Positions 25,319-34,224 of a stretch of DNA of 52,593 nt are shown here, in pieces (within the stretch, counting starts at the first letter, position 1; every line of letters starts with the position of its first letter). The stretch is from Embleya hyalina. GTDB lineage: Bacteria > Actinomycetota > Actinomycetes > Streptomycetales > Streptomycetaceae. Under the pieces are notes generated by a model that did not search any database, was not told where the DNA came from, and saw nothing but the letters and a program-made list of their open reading frames with translations. The position numbers and the translations under genes are program-made. The stretch is from positions 38,864 to 91,456 of the forward strand of contig NZ_BIFH01000021.1 in assembly GCF_003967355.1 (NCBI RefSeq). Reading direction: 5' to 3'.

Positions 25319-25723
25319 ATGCGTCGTGCACGCGCTCTCGTCGCCGGTTCCGCCCTCGGCTTCGCTGCCCTGACCCTGGCGGTTCCGGCCGCCTACGCCG
25401 ATGCCCCGGCGCCGGTGAAGCCGGACAGCGGCTCCTCGGCCCCCGGGAACGACGGGCAGGAGAAGTCCTGGTCCGGTGAAGGAAAGTGGACGCCCGACAA
25501 GGGCGGCGAGTCCAGCCAGGACAAGGGCGGCGAAGGCGGCTCGCACGAGAAGTCCTGGAAGGAGCACAAGAGTCCGCACGGTGGCGTGCACACCGGCATC
25601 GGCGGCTCCTTCCTCGACGACGGTGCCGCGCTCGGCACCGGTGCGGCCCTGATCGCGGGTGGTGTCGGCGTCGGCATCTACGCGCTGCGTCGTCGTCCGG
25701 CCGTCTCGGCGGCCCGGGCCTGA
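25319..25723 (+). CDS. Secreted small protein, probable class F sortase substrate
   Basis: A 134-residue protein: signal peptide 1-28 (cleavage after 'AAYA'), a mature Ser/Lys/Gly/Glu-rich segment with repeated 'EKSW' and 'DKGGE' units, then 'PHGGVHTGIGG' (residues 86-96), a hydrophobic stretch (103-122) and a basic end 'RRR' (124-126). That is the layout of a wall-sorting signal, with VHTG in place of LPxTG/LAxTG. ATG 25319 follows GGAAGGAATATC. The class F sortase gene follows. A c-di-AMP riboswitch candidate lies in its leader. Confidence 0.8.
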   Translation: MRRARALVAGSALGFAALTLAVPAAYADAPAPVKPDSGSSAPGNDGQEKSWSGEGKWTPDKGGESSQDKGGEGGSHEKSWKEHKSPHGGVHTGIGGSFLDDGAALGTGAALIAGGVGVGIYALRRRPAVSAARA

Positions 25724-25748
25724 CCCGTCCCGCCCCAGGCAACACACG

Positions 25749-25784
25749 CCGTGGCCACCGCCCTTCCCGGGGCGGTGGCCACGG
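25749..25784. terminator. 15-bp hairpin after the sortase substrate gene
   Basis: Perfect inverted repeat with arms 25749-25763 and 25770-25784, loop TTCCCG. It separates the small wall protein gene from the sortase gene and probably makes the former more abundant than the latter. Confidence 0.85.
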
Positions 25785-25894
25785 TGACGTCGTCGGCCGC
25801 CGGCTCACCCCCGAGCGCGGCCCCGACCCGCTCCGCCGGGCCCGCCGCGTGAACCCGGCCCGGGTACTCCTCCGGCCAGGAAAGAGGCATCGCC

Positions 25895-26593
25895 TTGCAC
25901 GACCCGGCATCGTCCACCGAGACGTCCGAGCCCGCCGCGCCGCGCCGCGTCAGCGCCGTCCGACTGATGGTGATCGCCGCGGTGGCGATCCTCCTGGGCG
26001 CCCTGATGATCAAGCACGACCTGAGCAGCGACTCGGGTCCGCCACCCCAACCCGTGCCCGCCGCCGCGCAGCCGAGCGCCGGGTCGAACACCGCCCCCTC
26101 GCCGACCCCGACCCCCGAGGGCGGGCCGGCGATGAAACGTTCGGAGCCGGTGCGGATCAAGATCCCCCGGATCAAGGTGGACGCCCCGTTCATCGGGCTC
26201 GGCCTGAACTCCTCCGGGGTCTTGGAGGTCCCGCCCGCGGGCGACCGCAATCTGGCCGGCTGGTACGAGGACGGCGTCGCCCCCGGCTCCCGGGGCAACG
26301 CGCTGGTGCTCGGGCACGTCGACACGATGATGGGCCCCGCCGTCTTCTGGGGACTCGGCAGCCTCAAGGCCGGTGACATCGTGGAGATCTCGCGCGCCGA
26401 CGGCAGCGTGGCCAAGTTCGCGGTCGACTCGGTCGAGGCGTTCCCGAAGGACGCCTTCCCCGACGAGCGGGTGTACGGGAAGACCCGCGATGCCCAGTTG
26501 CGGCTGATCACCTGCGGCGGCACATACGACCGCAAGGCCAAGGACTACAAGGACAACGTGGTCGTCTTCGCCCACCTGCTGCCCCCGGAGTAG
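25895..26593 (+). CDS. Class F sortase
   Basis: A 232-residue membrane-anchored transpeptidase. One N-terminal membrane segment (about 23-40), a Pro/Ala-rich spacer, then the sortase barrel. The catalytic triad is visible: His141 in 'LVLGHVDT', Cys207 in 'LRLITCGG', Arg213 in 'TYDRKAKDY'. The start is TTG 25895 with AGGAAAGAGG upstream; a TTG start is unusual but no better codon is available. It probably anchors the small protein encoded just before it to the wall. Confidence 0.9.
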   Translation: MHDPASSTETSEPAAPRRVSAVRLMVIAAVAILLGALMIKHDLSSDSGPPPQPVPAAAQPSAGSNTAPSPTPTPEGGPAMKRSEPVRIKIPRIKVDAPFIGLGLNSSGVLEVPPAGDRNLAGWYEDGVAPGSRGNALVLGHVDTMMGPAVFWGLGSLKAGDIVEISRADGSVAKFAVDSVEAFPKDAFPDERVYGKTRDAQLRLITCGGTYDRKAKDYKDNVVVFAHLLPPE

Positions 26594-26637
26594 CCGGCCC
26601 GCGCCCGCGCACCCCGTACATCCGCCCCGAACACACC

Positions 26638-26673
26638 GCGGCCGGCCCCGGACCTCCTCCCGGGGCCGGCCGC
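26638..26673. terminator. 14-bp hairpin, convergent terminator
   Basis: Inverted repeat with arms 26638-26651 and 26660-26673 and an 8-nt loop, between the ends of the sortase gene (rightward) and the pigment hydroxylase gene (leftward). Confidence 0.85.
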
Positions 26674-26684
26674 CGCGCGTCCCG

Positions 26685-28388
26685 CTACACCTGCGCGTCC
26701 CCGCCGACCTTCGCGGCCTCACCGCCCCGCTCGCCCCGCGCCGTCCGACACGCCACCGCGCCCAACACCGCCATCAGGGTGTCCTCCGGATCCGGCTCGG
26801 CGACCGGGACCCGCCAGGCGACGAACCCGTCCGGGCGGACCAACACCGCGCCCTCGTCGGTGACTCCGTGCACCTCGGCCCAGTCCACGTCCGGCGCGGT
26901 GACCAGGTCCACCACCGCGGTCTCCGCCTCGGTGCCCACCCGGTACACCGCGACCGGCACGCCCAGGCGCCGGCTCGCGCGCTGCGCCGACCGCTGCCAC
27001 GCGGCACCGGCCGGACCCGCGCCGACCAGCAACACCGGCGAGGTCTCGTACAGGTCCAGGGTGGACACCCGGGTGTCGTTGCGGCGCAGCCACAGGTGCG
27101 GCGCGCGGGTGCCCGGCTCGCCGTTCGGCGGCCGGAACCGCTCCGGCAGCACCGGCAGTTCGGGGTCCGCGCCGAGCACGGCGGCGGACGCGTAGCGGTA
27201 GCCCAGGACCACGCCGAGCACTCCCGGCTGCCTGCCGCCGCCGACCGTGGGCGCGGCATACCCCGGGTGGCTGTGTTCGGCCGAACGGGTGGACGCGCGC
27301 GCGGCCGTGGCCACCGCCACCGGCCGGCGCTCCGCCTCGTAGGTGTCCAGCAGGTCGGCGCCCGCGTGCCCGTTCAACACCGCGGCCAGCTTCCAGGCCA
27401 GGTTGTGCGCGTCCTGGATCCCGGTGTTGGACCCGAACGCGCCGGTGGGCGACATCTCGTGGGCCGAGTCGCCGGCCAGGAACACCCGCCCGCAGCGGTA
27501 GCGTTCGGCCACCCGCTCGGCGGCGTGCCACGGCGCCTTGCCGGTGATCGTCACATCCAGGTCCGGCACCCCGGCGGCGGCGCGGATGTGCGCCACGCAG
27601 CGCTCGTCGGAGAACGCCTCGATCGGCTCGTCCTCCTCCGGATGCCACGGCAGGTGGAAGACCCAGTGCTCCCGGTTGTCCACCGGCAGCAGCGCGCCCT
27701 CGCCCCGAGGGTTCGTCAGATAGCAGACGATGAACCGGCGTTCGCCGACGTGCGCGGCCAGGTCGCGCGAGGTGAACGTGACGCTCACGTTGTGGAACAG
27801 GTCGCCGGGCCCGGTCACCTCGATGCCGAGCGCTTCGCGCACCGGACTGCGCGGACCATCCGCCGCGACCACGTAGTCGGCGCGTACGGTGAGCCGTTGC
27901 CCGGTCTCCCGGGTCTCCACGATCGCCGTCACCCCGTCCTCGTCCGGTACGCAGGACCGGAGTTGGGTACCGAAGCGCACGTCGCCGCCGAGTTCGCGGG
28001 CGTAGTCGGCGAGTACCGGCTCCAGATCGTTCTGACTGCACAGGCACCACGACGACGGGCTGAACTTCGCCAATCCGCCGCCCGGATCGATCTCCTTGAA
28101 CAGCCACTCCTGGATGTCGCCGGCGATGGTGTCCGCCTGGAGGATGCCGTGGTTGTCGGCGAGCACGGCGGACGCGGCGCGGATTCGATCCTCGACCCCG
28201 GCGGTGCGGAACACCTCCATCGTGCGCACGTTGTTGCCGCGCCCGCGCGGATGCCGCGAGGTGTCGGCGTGCCGCTCCACCAGCATGTGCGGGACGCCGA
28301 GCCGGCCCAGGAAGACGGACGTGGACAGCCCGACCAGCGAGCCGCCCACGACCAGGACCGGCACCCGGTGTTGGATCTCGGGGTTCAT
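26685..28388 (-). CDS. whiE-VIII: Spore-pigment FAD-dependent hydroxylase (WhiE ORFVIII type)
   Basis: A 567-residue class A flavoprotein monooxygenase. FAD motifs: 'VLVVGGSLVGLSTSVFLGR', 'VAADGPRSPVREALG' (DG motif) and 'VFLAGDSAHEMSPTGAFGSN' (GD motif), followed by a thioredoxin-like C-terminal domain as in PheA/TfdB/PgaE relatives. ATG 28388 has GGAGTAGTG upstream. It is divergent from the seven-gene pigment operon, the arrangement of ORFVIII in Streptomyces whiE loci, where it is a late tailoring step. Hydroxylation of the aromatic polyketide is expected. Confidence 0.92.
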   Translation of the reverse strand: MNPEIQHRVPVLVVGGSLVGLSTSVFLGRLGVPHMLVERHADTSRHPRGRGNNVRTMEVFRTAGVEDRIRAASAVLADNHGILQADTIAGDIQEWLFKEIDPGGGLAKFSPSSWCLCSQNDLEPVLADYARELGGDVRFGTQLRSCVPDEDGVTAIVETRETGQRLTVRADYVVAADGPRSPVREALGIEVTGPGDLFHNVSVTFTSRDLAAHVGERRFIVCYLTNPRGEGALLPVDNREHWVFHLPWHPEEDEPIEAFSDERCVAHIRAAAGVPDLDVTITGKAPWHAAERVAERYRCGRVFLAGDSAHEMSPTGAFGSNTGIQDAHNLAWKLAAVLNGHAGADLLDTYEAERRPVAVATAARASTRSAEHSHPGYAAPTVGGGRQPGVLGVVLGYRYASAAVLGADPELPVLPERFRPPNGEPGTRAPHLWLRRNDTRVSTLDLYETSPVLLVGAGPAGAAWQRSAQRASRRLGVPVAVYRVGTEAETAVVDLVTAPDVDWAEVHGVTDEGAVLVRPDGFVAWRVPVAEPDPEDTLMAVLGAVACRTARGERGGEAAKVGGDAQV

Positions 28389-28744
28389 CACTACTCCTGC
28401 GTTGGTGAGGACTGCGGACCCGACCGCCGTCGCGAGCGGAGGAGGTCCGTCGGGCTCCTCCTGTTCCCGCTGATCGCGGCCGGCCGGTCGTCGTCGCCCA
28501 ATGTCACTCATATGCCCTCAAAAGATGCACAGGGTGATGATCGGCCGCCACGCTCGAAGTCGAAGCCGGGTCCCGACGGACGGATCGGGCGGGTATCCGG
28601 GTGTGATCGCGCGAGCGGCGCGACCGCCCGCGACCCGCTCGACCTCCCCGTGCCCCGGGCGGCGTCGGCGCGACCCGGTCCCCCGGGAGCGCCCTCGACG
28701 GGCGGGCACGACGTTCGGCCGAATCCCATGACCAAAGGACTGAC
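28389..28744. promoter_or_regulatory. Divergent promoter region of the pigment locus
   Basis: A 356-bp gene-free stretch between the divergent hydroxylase and the first pigment gene. It must hold both promoters; in S. coelicolor these are sporulation-specific, the ORFVIII one under sigma-F. I could not pick out a confident -10/-35 pair or regulator box. A short 7-bp inverted repeat (28438-28444 and 28455-28461) lies 50 bp upstream of the hydroxylase start. AAAGGA precedes the rightward ATG. Confidence 0.6.
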
Positions 28745-29947
28745 ATGGACACCCTCGTCCACTCCACGGCGAATCCCACCGCCGACACCACGTCCAAGCT
28801 CCGGGTGCTGCTCATGCTGGAGCTGCACGAAGGGTCGGAGCAACGTTTCCTCGAGGCCTACGAAGGCATCCGCCACCAGGTGGCCGCCGTTCCTGGGCAC
28901 CTGCGCGACCAGCTCTGCCAGTCCATCGAGGACCCCAGCCAGTGGCTGATCACCAGCGAGTGGGAGGGCACCTCCCAATACCTGGCGTGGGTGGACAGCC
29001 CCGAGCACCAGGTGATGGTCCAGCCGCTGCACGGCTGCGTGCGCGGCACCCGTTCGCTGCGCTTCTCGGTGGCCCGGGAGACCGACCTGCGCGCGCCCGA
29101 CGGACCGGTGATCACCACCGGCGCCCGCGCGCCGAAGGGCAAGGCGAAGGCCGGCGCCACGAGCAAGGCGAAGGCGGCCGACAAGGCCCGCGCCGCCGCG
29201 CCGGCCGCCCCCGGCGTGGTGCGCTGCGCGCTCACCTTCACCGTCAAGCCCGGCAGCGAGGCCGAGGTGGCCCGCATCCTCTCCGGCTACGAGTCGCCCG
29301 AGGCCCGGGTCAACCCGACCACCTCGCTGCGCCGCACCTCGGTGTTCATGCTCGGCAACCGCGTCGTACGGGCCATCGAGGTCGAGGGCGACCTGCGGGC
29401 CGCACTGCGCCACGTGGCCGAGCAGCCCCAGGTCCGCGCCGCCGAGGAGGCGCTGAACCCGCACCTGGAGGAGGCGCGCGACCTGAACGACTCCGAGGCC
29501 GCCCGCGCGTTCTTCATGCGCTCCTCGCTGGCCGAGGTCTACCACCTGAGCGCGCCGGCCAAGAAGTCGGCCAAGAAGGCGGCCACCACGAAGACCACCC
29601 GCCGCGCGTTCCTGTACCCGGTCCGGCACGGCTGCGGCGAATCCGCCGCGACGCTGCTGCGGCGGCACGACGAGCAGGCGATCGCCGTCGCCGGCGGGCC
29701 GATCGCGCACAGCCAGGTCTTCCTGCGCGGCGACACCCTGATCCGCGTGCTGGACCTGCGCGGCCCGGCGGACGAGGACCCGGCGCTGCTGCTCGGGGTG
29801 GACCGCCGCGAATCCGCCGCTCGCCTGAGCCGACTGCTCGAACTCGGCGAGGACGGCGAGTTGGACACCGACGAGGGGCTGCGCCGACTGCTGGCCGCGT
29901 GCGAGACGACCCCCGTCACCGACCGTCGCGCCGCGCGCGACGCCTGA
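28745..29947 (+). CDS. whiE-I: SchA/CurD-like protein with ABM domain (WhiE ORFI type)
   Basis: A 400-residue protein. Residues about 17-105 form an antibiotic-biosynthesis-monooxygenase (dimeric alpha+beta barrel) domain ('[17 protein letters not shown]'). Two further ferredoxin-like domains of the SchA/CurD kind follow, separated by Lys/Ala linkers at about 133-155 ('[18 protein letters not shown]') and 268-283 ('[14 protein letters not shown]'). ATG 28745 follows AAAGGACTGAC. It is first in the pigment operon exactly as WhiE ORFI/SchA/CurD. Molecular function unknown even in the family; a role in anchoring or maturing the pigment is inferred. Confidence 0.85.
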   Translation: MDTLVHSTANPTADTTSKLRVLLMLELHEGSEQRFLEAYEGIRHQVAAVPGHLRDQLCQSIEDPSQWLITSEWEGTSQYLAWVDSPEHQVMVQPLHGCVRGTRSLRFSVARETDLRAPDGPVITTGARAPKGKAKAGATSKAKAADKARAAAPAAPGVVRCALTFTVKPGSEAEVARILSGYESPEARVNPTTSLRRTSVFMLGNRVVRAIEVEGDLRAALRHVAEQPQVRAAEEALNPHLEEARDLNDSEAARAFFMRSSLAEVYHLSAPAKKSAKKAATTKTTRRAFLYPVRHGCGESAATLLRRHDEQAIAVAGGPIAHSQVFLRGDTLIRVLDLRGPADEDPALLLGVDRRESAARLSRLLELGEDGELDTDEGLRRLLAACETTPVTDRRAARDA

Positions 29948-29952
29948 TCCCC

Positions 29953-29980
29953 CGGGGCGGCGCCCGACGGCGCCGCCCCG
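29953..29980 (+). terminator. 12-bp hairpin between pigment genes I and II
   Basis: Inverted repeat, arms 29953-29964 and 29969-29980, loop CGAC. Inside the operon it may attenuate or stabilise transcripts rather than end them. Confidence 0.65.
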
Positions 29981-29999
29981 CCACTTGGAGGTGGCACAG

Positions 30000-30416
30000 A
30001 TGACCACGCAGACCGTACGCATCGTCAACCTGGACGAGATCGAGCCGAACCGCCGCCGCGGCGGAGACCTCCGGGTCATGCTCGGCCCGGCGACCGTGGG
30101 CTCCACCAGCGGCTTCATGGGCCTGGCCCTGATCGAGCCCGGGGACATGATCGCCGAGCACTACCATCCGTACTCCGAGGAGTTCATCCACGTCGTGGTC
30201 GGCTCCATCGAGGTCGACCTGGACGGCGTCACCCACGAACTGCGGCCCGACCAGGGCCTGATGATCCCGAAGAACATGCGCCACCGCTTCCGCAACGTCG
30301 GCCGGGTCCAGGCGCGGATGGTCTTCCAACTCGCCCCGCTCGCGCCGCGGCCCGAACTCGGGCACGTCGACACGGAGGGGACCGAACCCGCCGAGACCGT
30401 GGGCGCCGACTCTTGA
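30000..30416 (+). CDS. whiE-II: Cupin protein of spore-pigment cluster (WhiE ORFII type)
   Basis: A 138-residue cupin. Motif 1: '[22 protein letters not shown]' region with the two His and Glu ligands; motif 2: '[13 protein letters not shown]'. The chosen ATG 30000 has GGAGG eight nt upstream; TTG 29985 would add five residues. Second gene of the operon as in whiE, schB and curC loci. Its stop overlaps the TTG start of the ketosynthase. Likely helps fold or oxidise the polyketide. Confidence 0.88.
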   Translation: MTTQTVRIVNLDEIEPNRRRGGDLRVMLGPATVGSTSGFMGLALIEPGDMIAEHYHPYSEEFIHVVVGSIEVDLDGVTHELRPDQGLMIPKNMRHRFRNVGRVQARMVFQLAPLAPRPELGHVDTEGTEPAETVGADS

Positions 30417-31681
30417 GGCGCCGGGTCGCGGTCACCGGCGTCGGGGTGGTGGCACCCGGTGGGGTGGGTGTCACCGCGTTCTGGGACCTGCTGATGGCGG
30501 GCCGCACGGCGACGCGCGGGATCACCTTCTTCGACCCCACCGGGTTCCGCTCCCGGATCGCCGCCGAATGCGACTTCGACCCGATCGCGTGCGGCGTCGA
30601 CCCCGACCGGGCCCGACGCGCGGACCGCTACGTGCAGTTCGCGCTCGCCGCGGCGGCCGAGGCGGTCCGCGGCAGCGGCCTGGACCACGACGTCGAGGAC
30701 CCCTGGCGGATCGGCGTCTCCCTCGGCACCGCCGTGGGCGGCACCACCCGGCTCGAACACGACTACATCGCGGTCAGCGGCCCCGGCAAGACCTGGGCCG
30801 TCGACCACCGCAGGGCCGACCCCTTCCTCCACCGGGCCTTCTCGCCGAGCACCCTGGCCGCCGAGGTGGCCGAGGAGTTCGCCGCCAAGGGCCCGGTGCA
30901 GACCGTCTCCACCGGCTGCACCTCCGGCCTCGACGCGATCGGCTACGCCGCGCACGCGATCGAGGAGGGCCGTGCCGACGTGTACATCGCCGGCGCCGCC
31001 GACTCGCCGATCTCGCCGATCACGGTCGCCTGCTTCGACGCGATCAAGGCCACCTCGACCCGCAACGACGACCCGGCGCACGCCTCCCGGCCGTTCGACG
31101 CGGACCGGGACGGGTTCGTCCTCGGCGAGGGCGCCGCGGTGCTGATCCTGGAGGAACTGGAGCACGCCCACCGGCGCGGCGCCCATGTGTACTGCGAGGT
31201 CGGCGGGTTCGCCACCCGCGGCAACGCACACCACATGACCGGCCTGACCCGCGAGGGCCTGGAGATGTCCGAGGCGATCGACCGCGCACTGGCGGACGCG
31301 GAGGTCGCCCCCGACGCCGTCGACTACGTCAACGCGCACGGCTCGGGCACCAAGCAGAACGACCGCCACGAGACCGCCGCCGTCAAGCGCTCGCTGGGCA
31401 CGCACGCGCACAAGGTCCCGATGAGCTCGATCAAGTCGATGGTCGGCCACTCGCTCGGCGCCATCGGCGCCATCGAACTCGCCGCGTGCGCCCTGGCGAT
31501 GGAGCACAAGGCGGTGCCGCCCACGGCCAACTACGAGACGCCGGACCCCGAGTGCGACCTCGACTACGTGCCGGGCACCGCCCGGCCGATGGGCCTGACG
31601 ACGGTGTTGTCGGTGGGCAGCGGGTTCGGCGGCTTCCAGTCCGCGGTGGTCCTGGACCGTCGGGAGAGGAGACCCCGATGA
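30413..31681 (+). CDS. whiE-III: Type II PKS ketosynthase alpha (WhiE ORFIII type)
   Basis: A 422-residue KS-alpha. The active-site Cys169 is in '[11 protein letters not shown]', with His in '[14 protein letters not shown]' and '[11 protein letters not shown]'. It makes the polyketide chain together with the chain length factor and ACP from malonyl units. The start is TTG 30413, overlapping the cupin stop (TTGA). The family N-terminus '[16 protein letters not shown]' begins right there, so no other start fits. Fully conserved in the active site. Confidence 0.95.
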   Translation: MRRRVAVTGVGVVAPGGVGVTAFWDLLMAGRTATRGITFFDPTGFRSRIAAECDFDPIACGVDPDRARRADRYVQFALAAAAEAVRGSGLDHDVEDPWRIGVSLGTAVGGTTRLEHDYIAVSGPGKTWAVDHRRADPFLHRAFSPSTLAAEVAEEFAAKGPVQTVSTGCTSGLDAIGYAAHAIEEGRADVYIAGAADSPISPITVACFDAIKATSTRNDDPAHASRPFDADRDGFVLGEGAAVLILEELEHAHRRGAHVYCEVGGFATRGNAHHMTGLTREGLEMSEAIDRALADAEVAPDAVDYVNAHGSGTKQNDRHETAAVKRSLGTHAHKVPMSSIKSMVGHSLGAIGAIELAACALAMEHKAVPPTANYETPDPECDLDYVPGTARPMGLTTVLSVGSGFGGFQSAVVLDRRERRPR

Positions 31682-32922
31682 ACGGCTCCGCAGCAAGGCG
31701 CACCGTGGTCACCGGCGTCGGCGTGGTCGCGCCCAACGGCATCGGCGCGGACGTGTTCTGGAAGGCGACCCGCGAGGGCCGCTTCGTGCTGGACCGGATC
31801 TCCCGCGAGGGCTGCGAGCACCTGCCGCTGACCGTCGCGGGCGAGGTCCGCGACTTCGACCCCGCCGCCGTGGTCGAGGAGCGCTACCTGGTCCAGACCG
31901 ACCGCTTCACCCACTTCGCGCTGGTCGCCGCCGACCAGGCGCTGGCCGACGCGGCACTGGGCCCGACGTCCACCTTCGGAGTCGGGGTGACCACCGCGAG
32001 CTGCTCCGGCGGCGGCGAGTTCGGCCAGCGCGAACTGCAGAACCTGTGGGGCAAGGGACCCGGCTTCGTCGGGCCGTACCAGTCCATCGCCTGGTTCTAC
32101 GCCGCCACCACCGGCCAGATCTCCATCCGCGGCGGCTTCAAGGGCCCGTGCGCGGTGCTGGCCAACGACGAGGCCGGCGGCCTGGACGCGCTCGCGCACG
32201 CCGTCCGGACCATCCGCCGAGGCACCGACGCCGTCGTGGTCGGCGCCGCCGAGGCCCCGCTCGCCCCCTACTCGATGGTCTGCCAACTCGGCTACGACGC
32301 GCTCAGCCTCGCCGCCGACCCCGCGCGGGCCTACCTCCCGTTCACCTCCGCCGCCCGCGGCTTCGCCCCCGCCGAGGGCGGCGCGATGTTCGTCGTCGAG
32401 GAGGCCGAGTCGGCCCACCGGCGCGGTGCCCGGGTCCGGGCCGAAGTACTCGGACACGGCGCGACGTTCACCGGAACCTCCGGCTGGGGACCCTCCCGGC
32501 ACGGACTGGCCCGGGCGATCCGCGACGCACTGGCCGAGGCCGAATGCGGACCCGCCGACATCGACGTGGTCTTCGCCGACGCGCTCGGCACCCCCGAAGC
32601 CGACCACGCCGAAGTGCTCGCCCTGTCCGACGCGCTGGGCGCCCGCGCCGCCCGGGTGCCGGTGACCGCGCCCAAGGCCGGTATCGGTCGGGCCTACTGC
32701 GGCGCGCCGATGCTCGACTGCGCCGCCGCGATCCTGGCCATGGAACACGGCGTACTGCCGCCCACCCCGGGCGTGTTCGACGTCTGCCACGACCTCGACC
32801 TGGTCACCGGCCGGGCCAGGGCCGCCGAAGTGCGCACCGCCCTGGTGCTCAGTCGCGGCCTGATGGGCGGCAACGCCGCGCTGGTGCTGCGCCGAGGCGA
32901 GGGCCGCACCGACACGCCGTAA
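31678..32922 (+). CDS. whiE-IV: Type II PKS chain length factor (KS beta, WhiE ORFIV type)
   Basis: A 414-residue KS-beta. The segment '[20 protein letters not shown]' is typical of chain length factors. The position equivalent to the KS-alpha active Cys is Glu165 ('[15 protein letters not shown]') where most chain length factors have Gln. ATG 31678 overlaps the KS-alpha stop (ATGA). Forms the heterodimer that sets the chain length and primes it by malonyl-ACP decarboxylation; spore-pigment systems make about C24 chains. Confidence 0.94.
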   Translation: MNGSAARRTVVTGVGVVAPNGIGADVFWKATREGRFVLDRISREGCEHLPLTVAGEVRDFDPAAVVEERYLVQTDRFTHFALVAADQALADAALGPTSTFGVGVTTASCSGGGEFGQRELQNLWGKGPGFVGPYQSIAWFYAATTGQISIRGGFKGPCAVLANDEAGGLDALAHAVRTIRRGTDAVVVGAAEAPLAPYSMVCQLGYDALSLAADPARAYLPFTSAARGFAPAEGGAMFVVEEAESAHRRGARVRAEVLGHGATFTGTSGWGPSRHGLARAIRDALAEAECGPADIDVVFADALGTPEADHAEVLALSDALGARAARVPVTAPKAGIGRAYCGAPMLDCAAAILAMEHGVLPPTPGVFDVCHDLDLVTGRARAAEVRTALVLSRGLMGGNAALVLRRGEGRTDTP

Positions 32923-33000
32923 CCCGACCGGCGACTGCCGCGGCCGGTAGGACCCGTGCCCTCGTACGCATCATCCGACTCATCCGAAAGGAAGCCCGCG

Positions 33001-33739
<739 letters not shown>

Positions 33740-33777
33740 ATCCCTCGTCGTCGCCCGCCCCGGCGCGACGACGCCCC

Positions 33778-33812
33778 GCCGGCGGGGCCGCGCCTCTCGC
33801 GGCCCCGCCGGC
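33778..33812 (+). terminator. 15-bp hairpin between pigment genes VI and VII
   Basis: Perfect inverted repeat: arms 33778-33792 and 33798-33812, loop CCTCT, in the 99-bp gap after the aromatase gene. A partial terminator or attenuator inside the cluster is likely, since the next cyclase gene and the carboxylase genes follow on the same strand. Confidence 0.75.
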
Positions 33813-33838
33813 CCACCCCTCGACAAGGACGGCAAGCC

Positions 33839-34171
33839 ATGCACCGCACCCTGATCGTCGCCCGGATGAAGCCCGACTCGGCGACCCCGATCGCCGACAT
33901 CTTCGCCGCCTCCGACACCGGCGAACTCCCGCACCTGGTCGGCGTCACCGGCCGCAGCCTGTTCCAGTTCGGCGACCTGTACCTGCATCTGATCGAGGCC
34001 GACCGGCCCCCGGGCCCCGCGGTCGCGAAGGTGGCCGGACACCCGGAGTTCCGCGACATCAGCGAACGGCTCTCGGCGCATGTGAACGCGTACGACCCGC
34101 AGACCTGGCGCTCGCCGCAGGACGCGATGGCCCGCGAGTTCTACCGCTGGGAGCGCGACGCGCAGCGGTGA
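33839..34171 (+). CDS. whiE-VII: TcmI-family polyketide cyclase (WhiE ORFVII type)
   Basis: A 110-residue dimeric ferredoxin-fold cyclase of the TcmI group: 'TLIVARMKPDSATPIADIFAASD' at the N-terminus and 'RSPQDAMAREFYRWERD' at the end. It closes later rings of the aromatic polyketide. ATG 33839 follows AAGGACGGCAAGCC. It completes the I-VII order of whiE loci. The carboxylase genes begin 53 bp downstream. Confidence 0.93.
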   Translation: MHRTLIVARMKPDSATPIADIFAASDTGELPHLVGVTGRSLFQFGDLYLHLIEADRPPGPAVAKVAGHPEFRDISERLSAHVNAYDPQTWRSPQDAMAREFYRWERDAQR

Positions 34172-34224
34172 CGTCGCCACCCGTCCCCACCGTCCAAGGC
34201 TCGACCGTCCAAGGACCTGATGCC

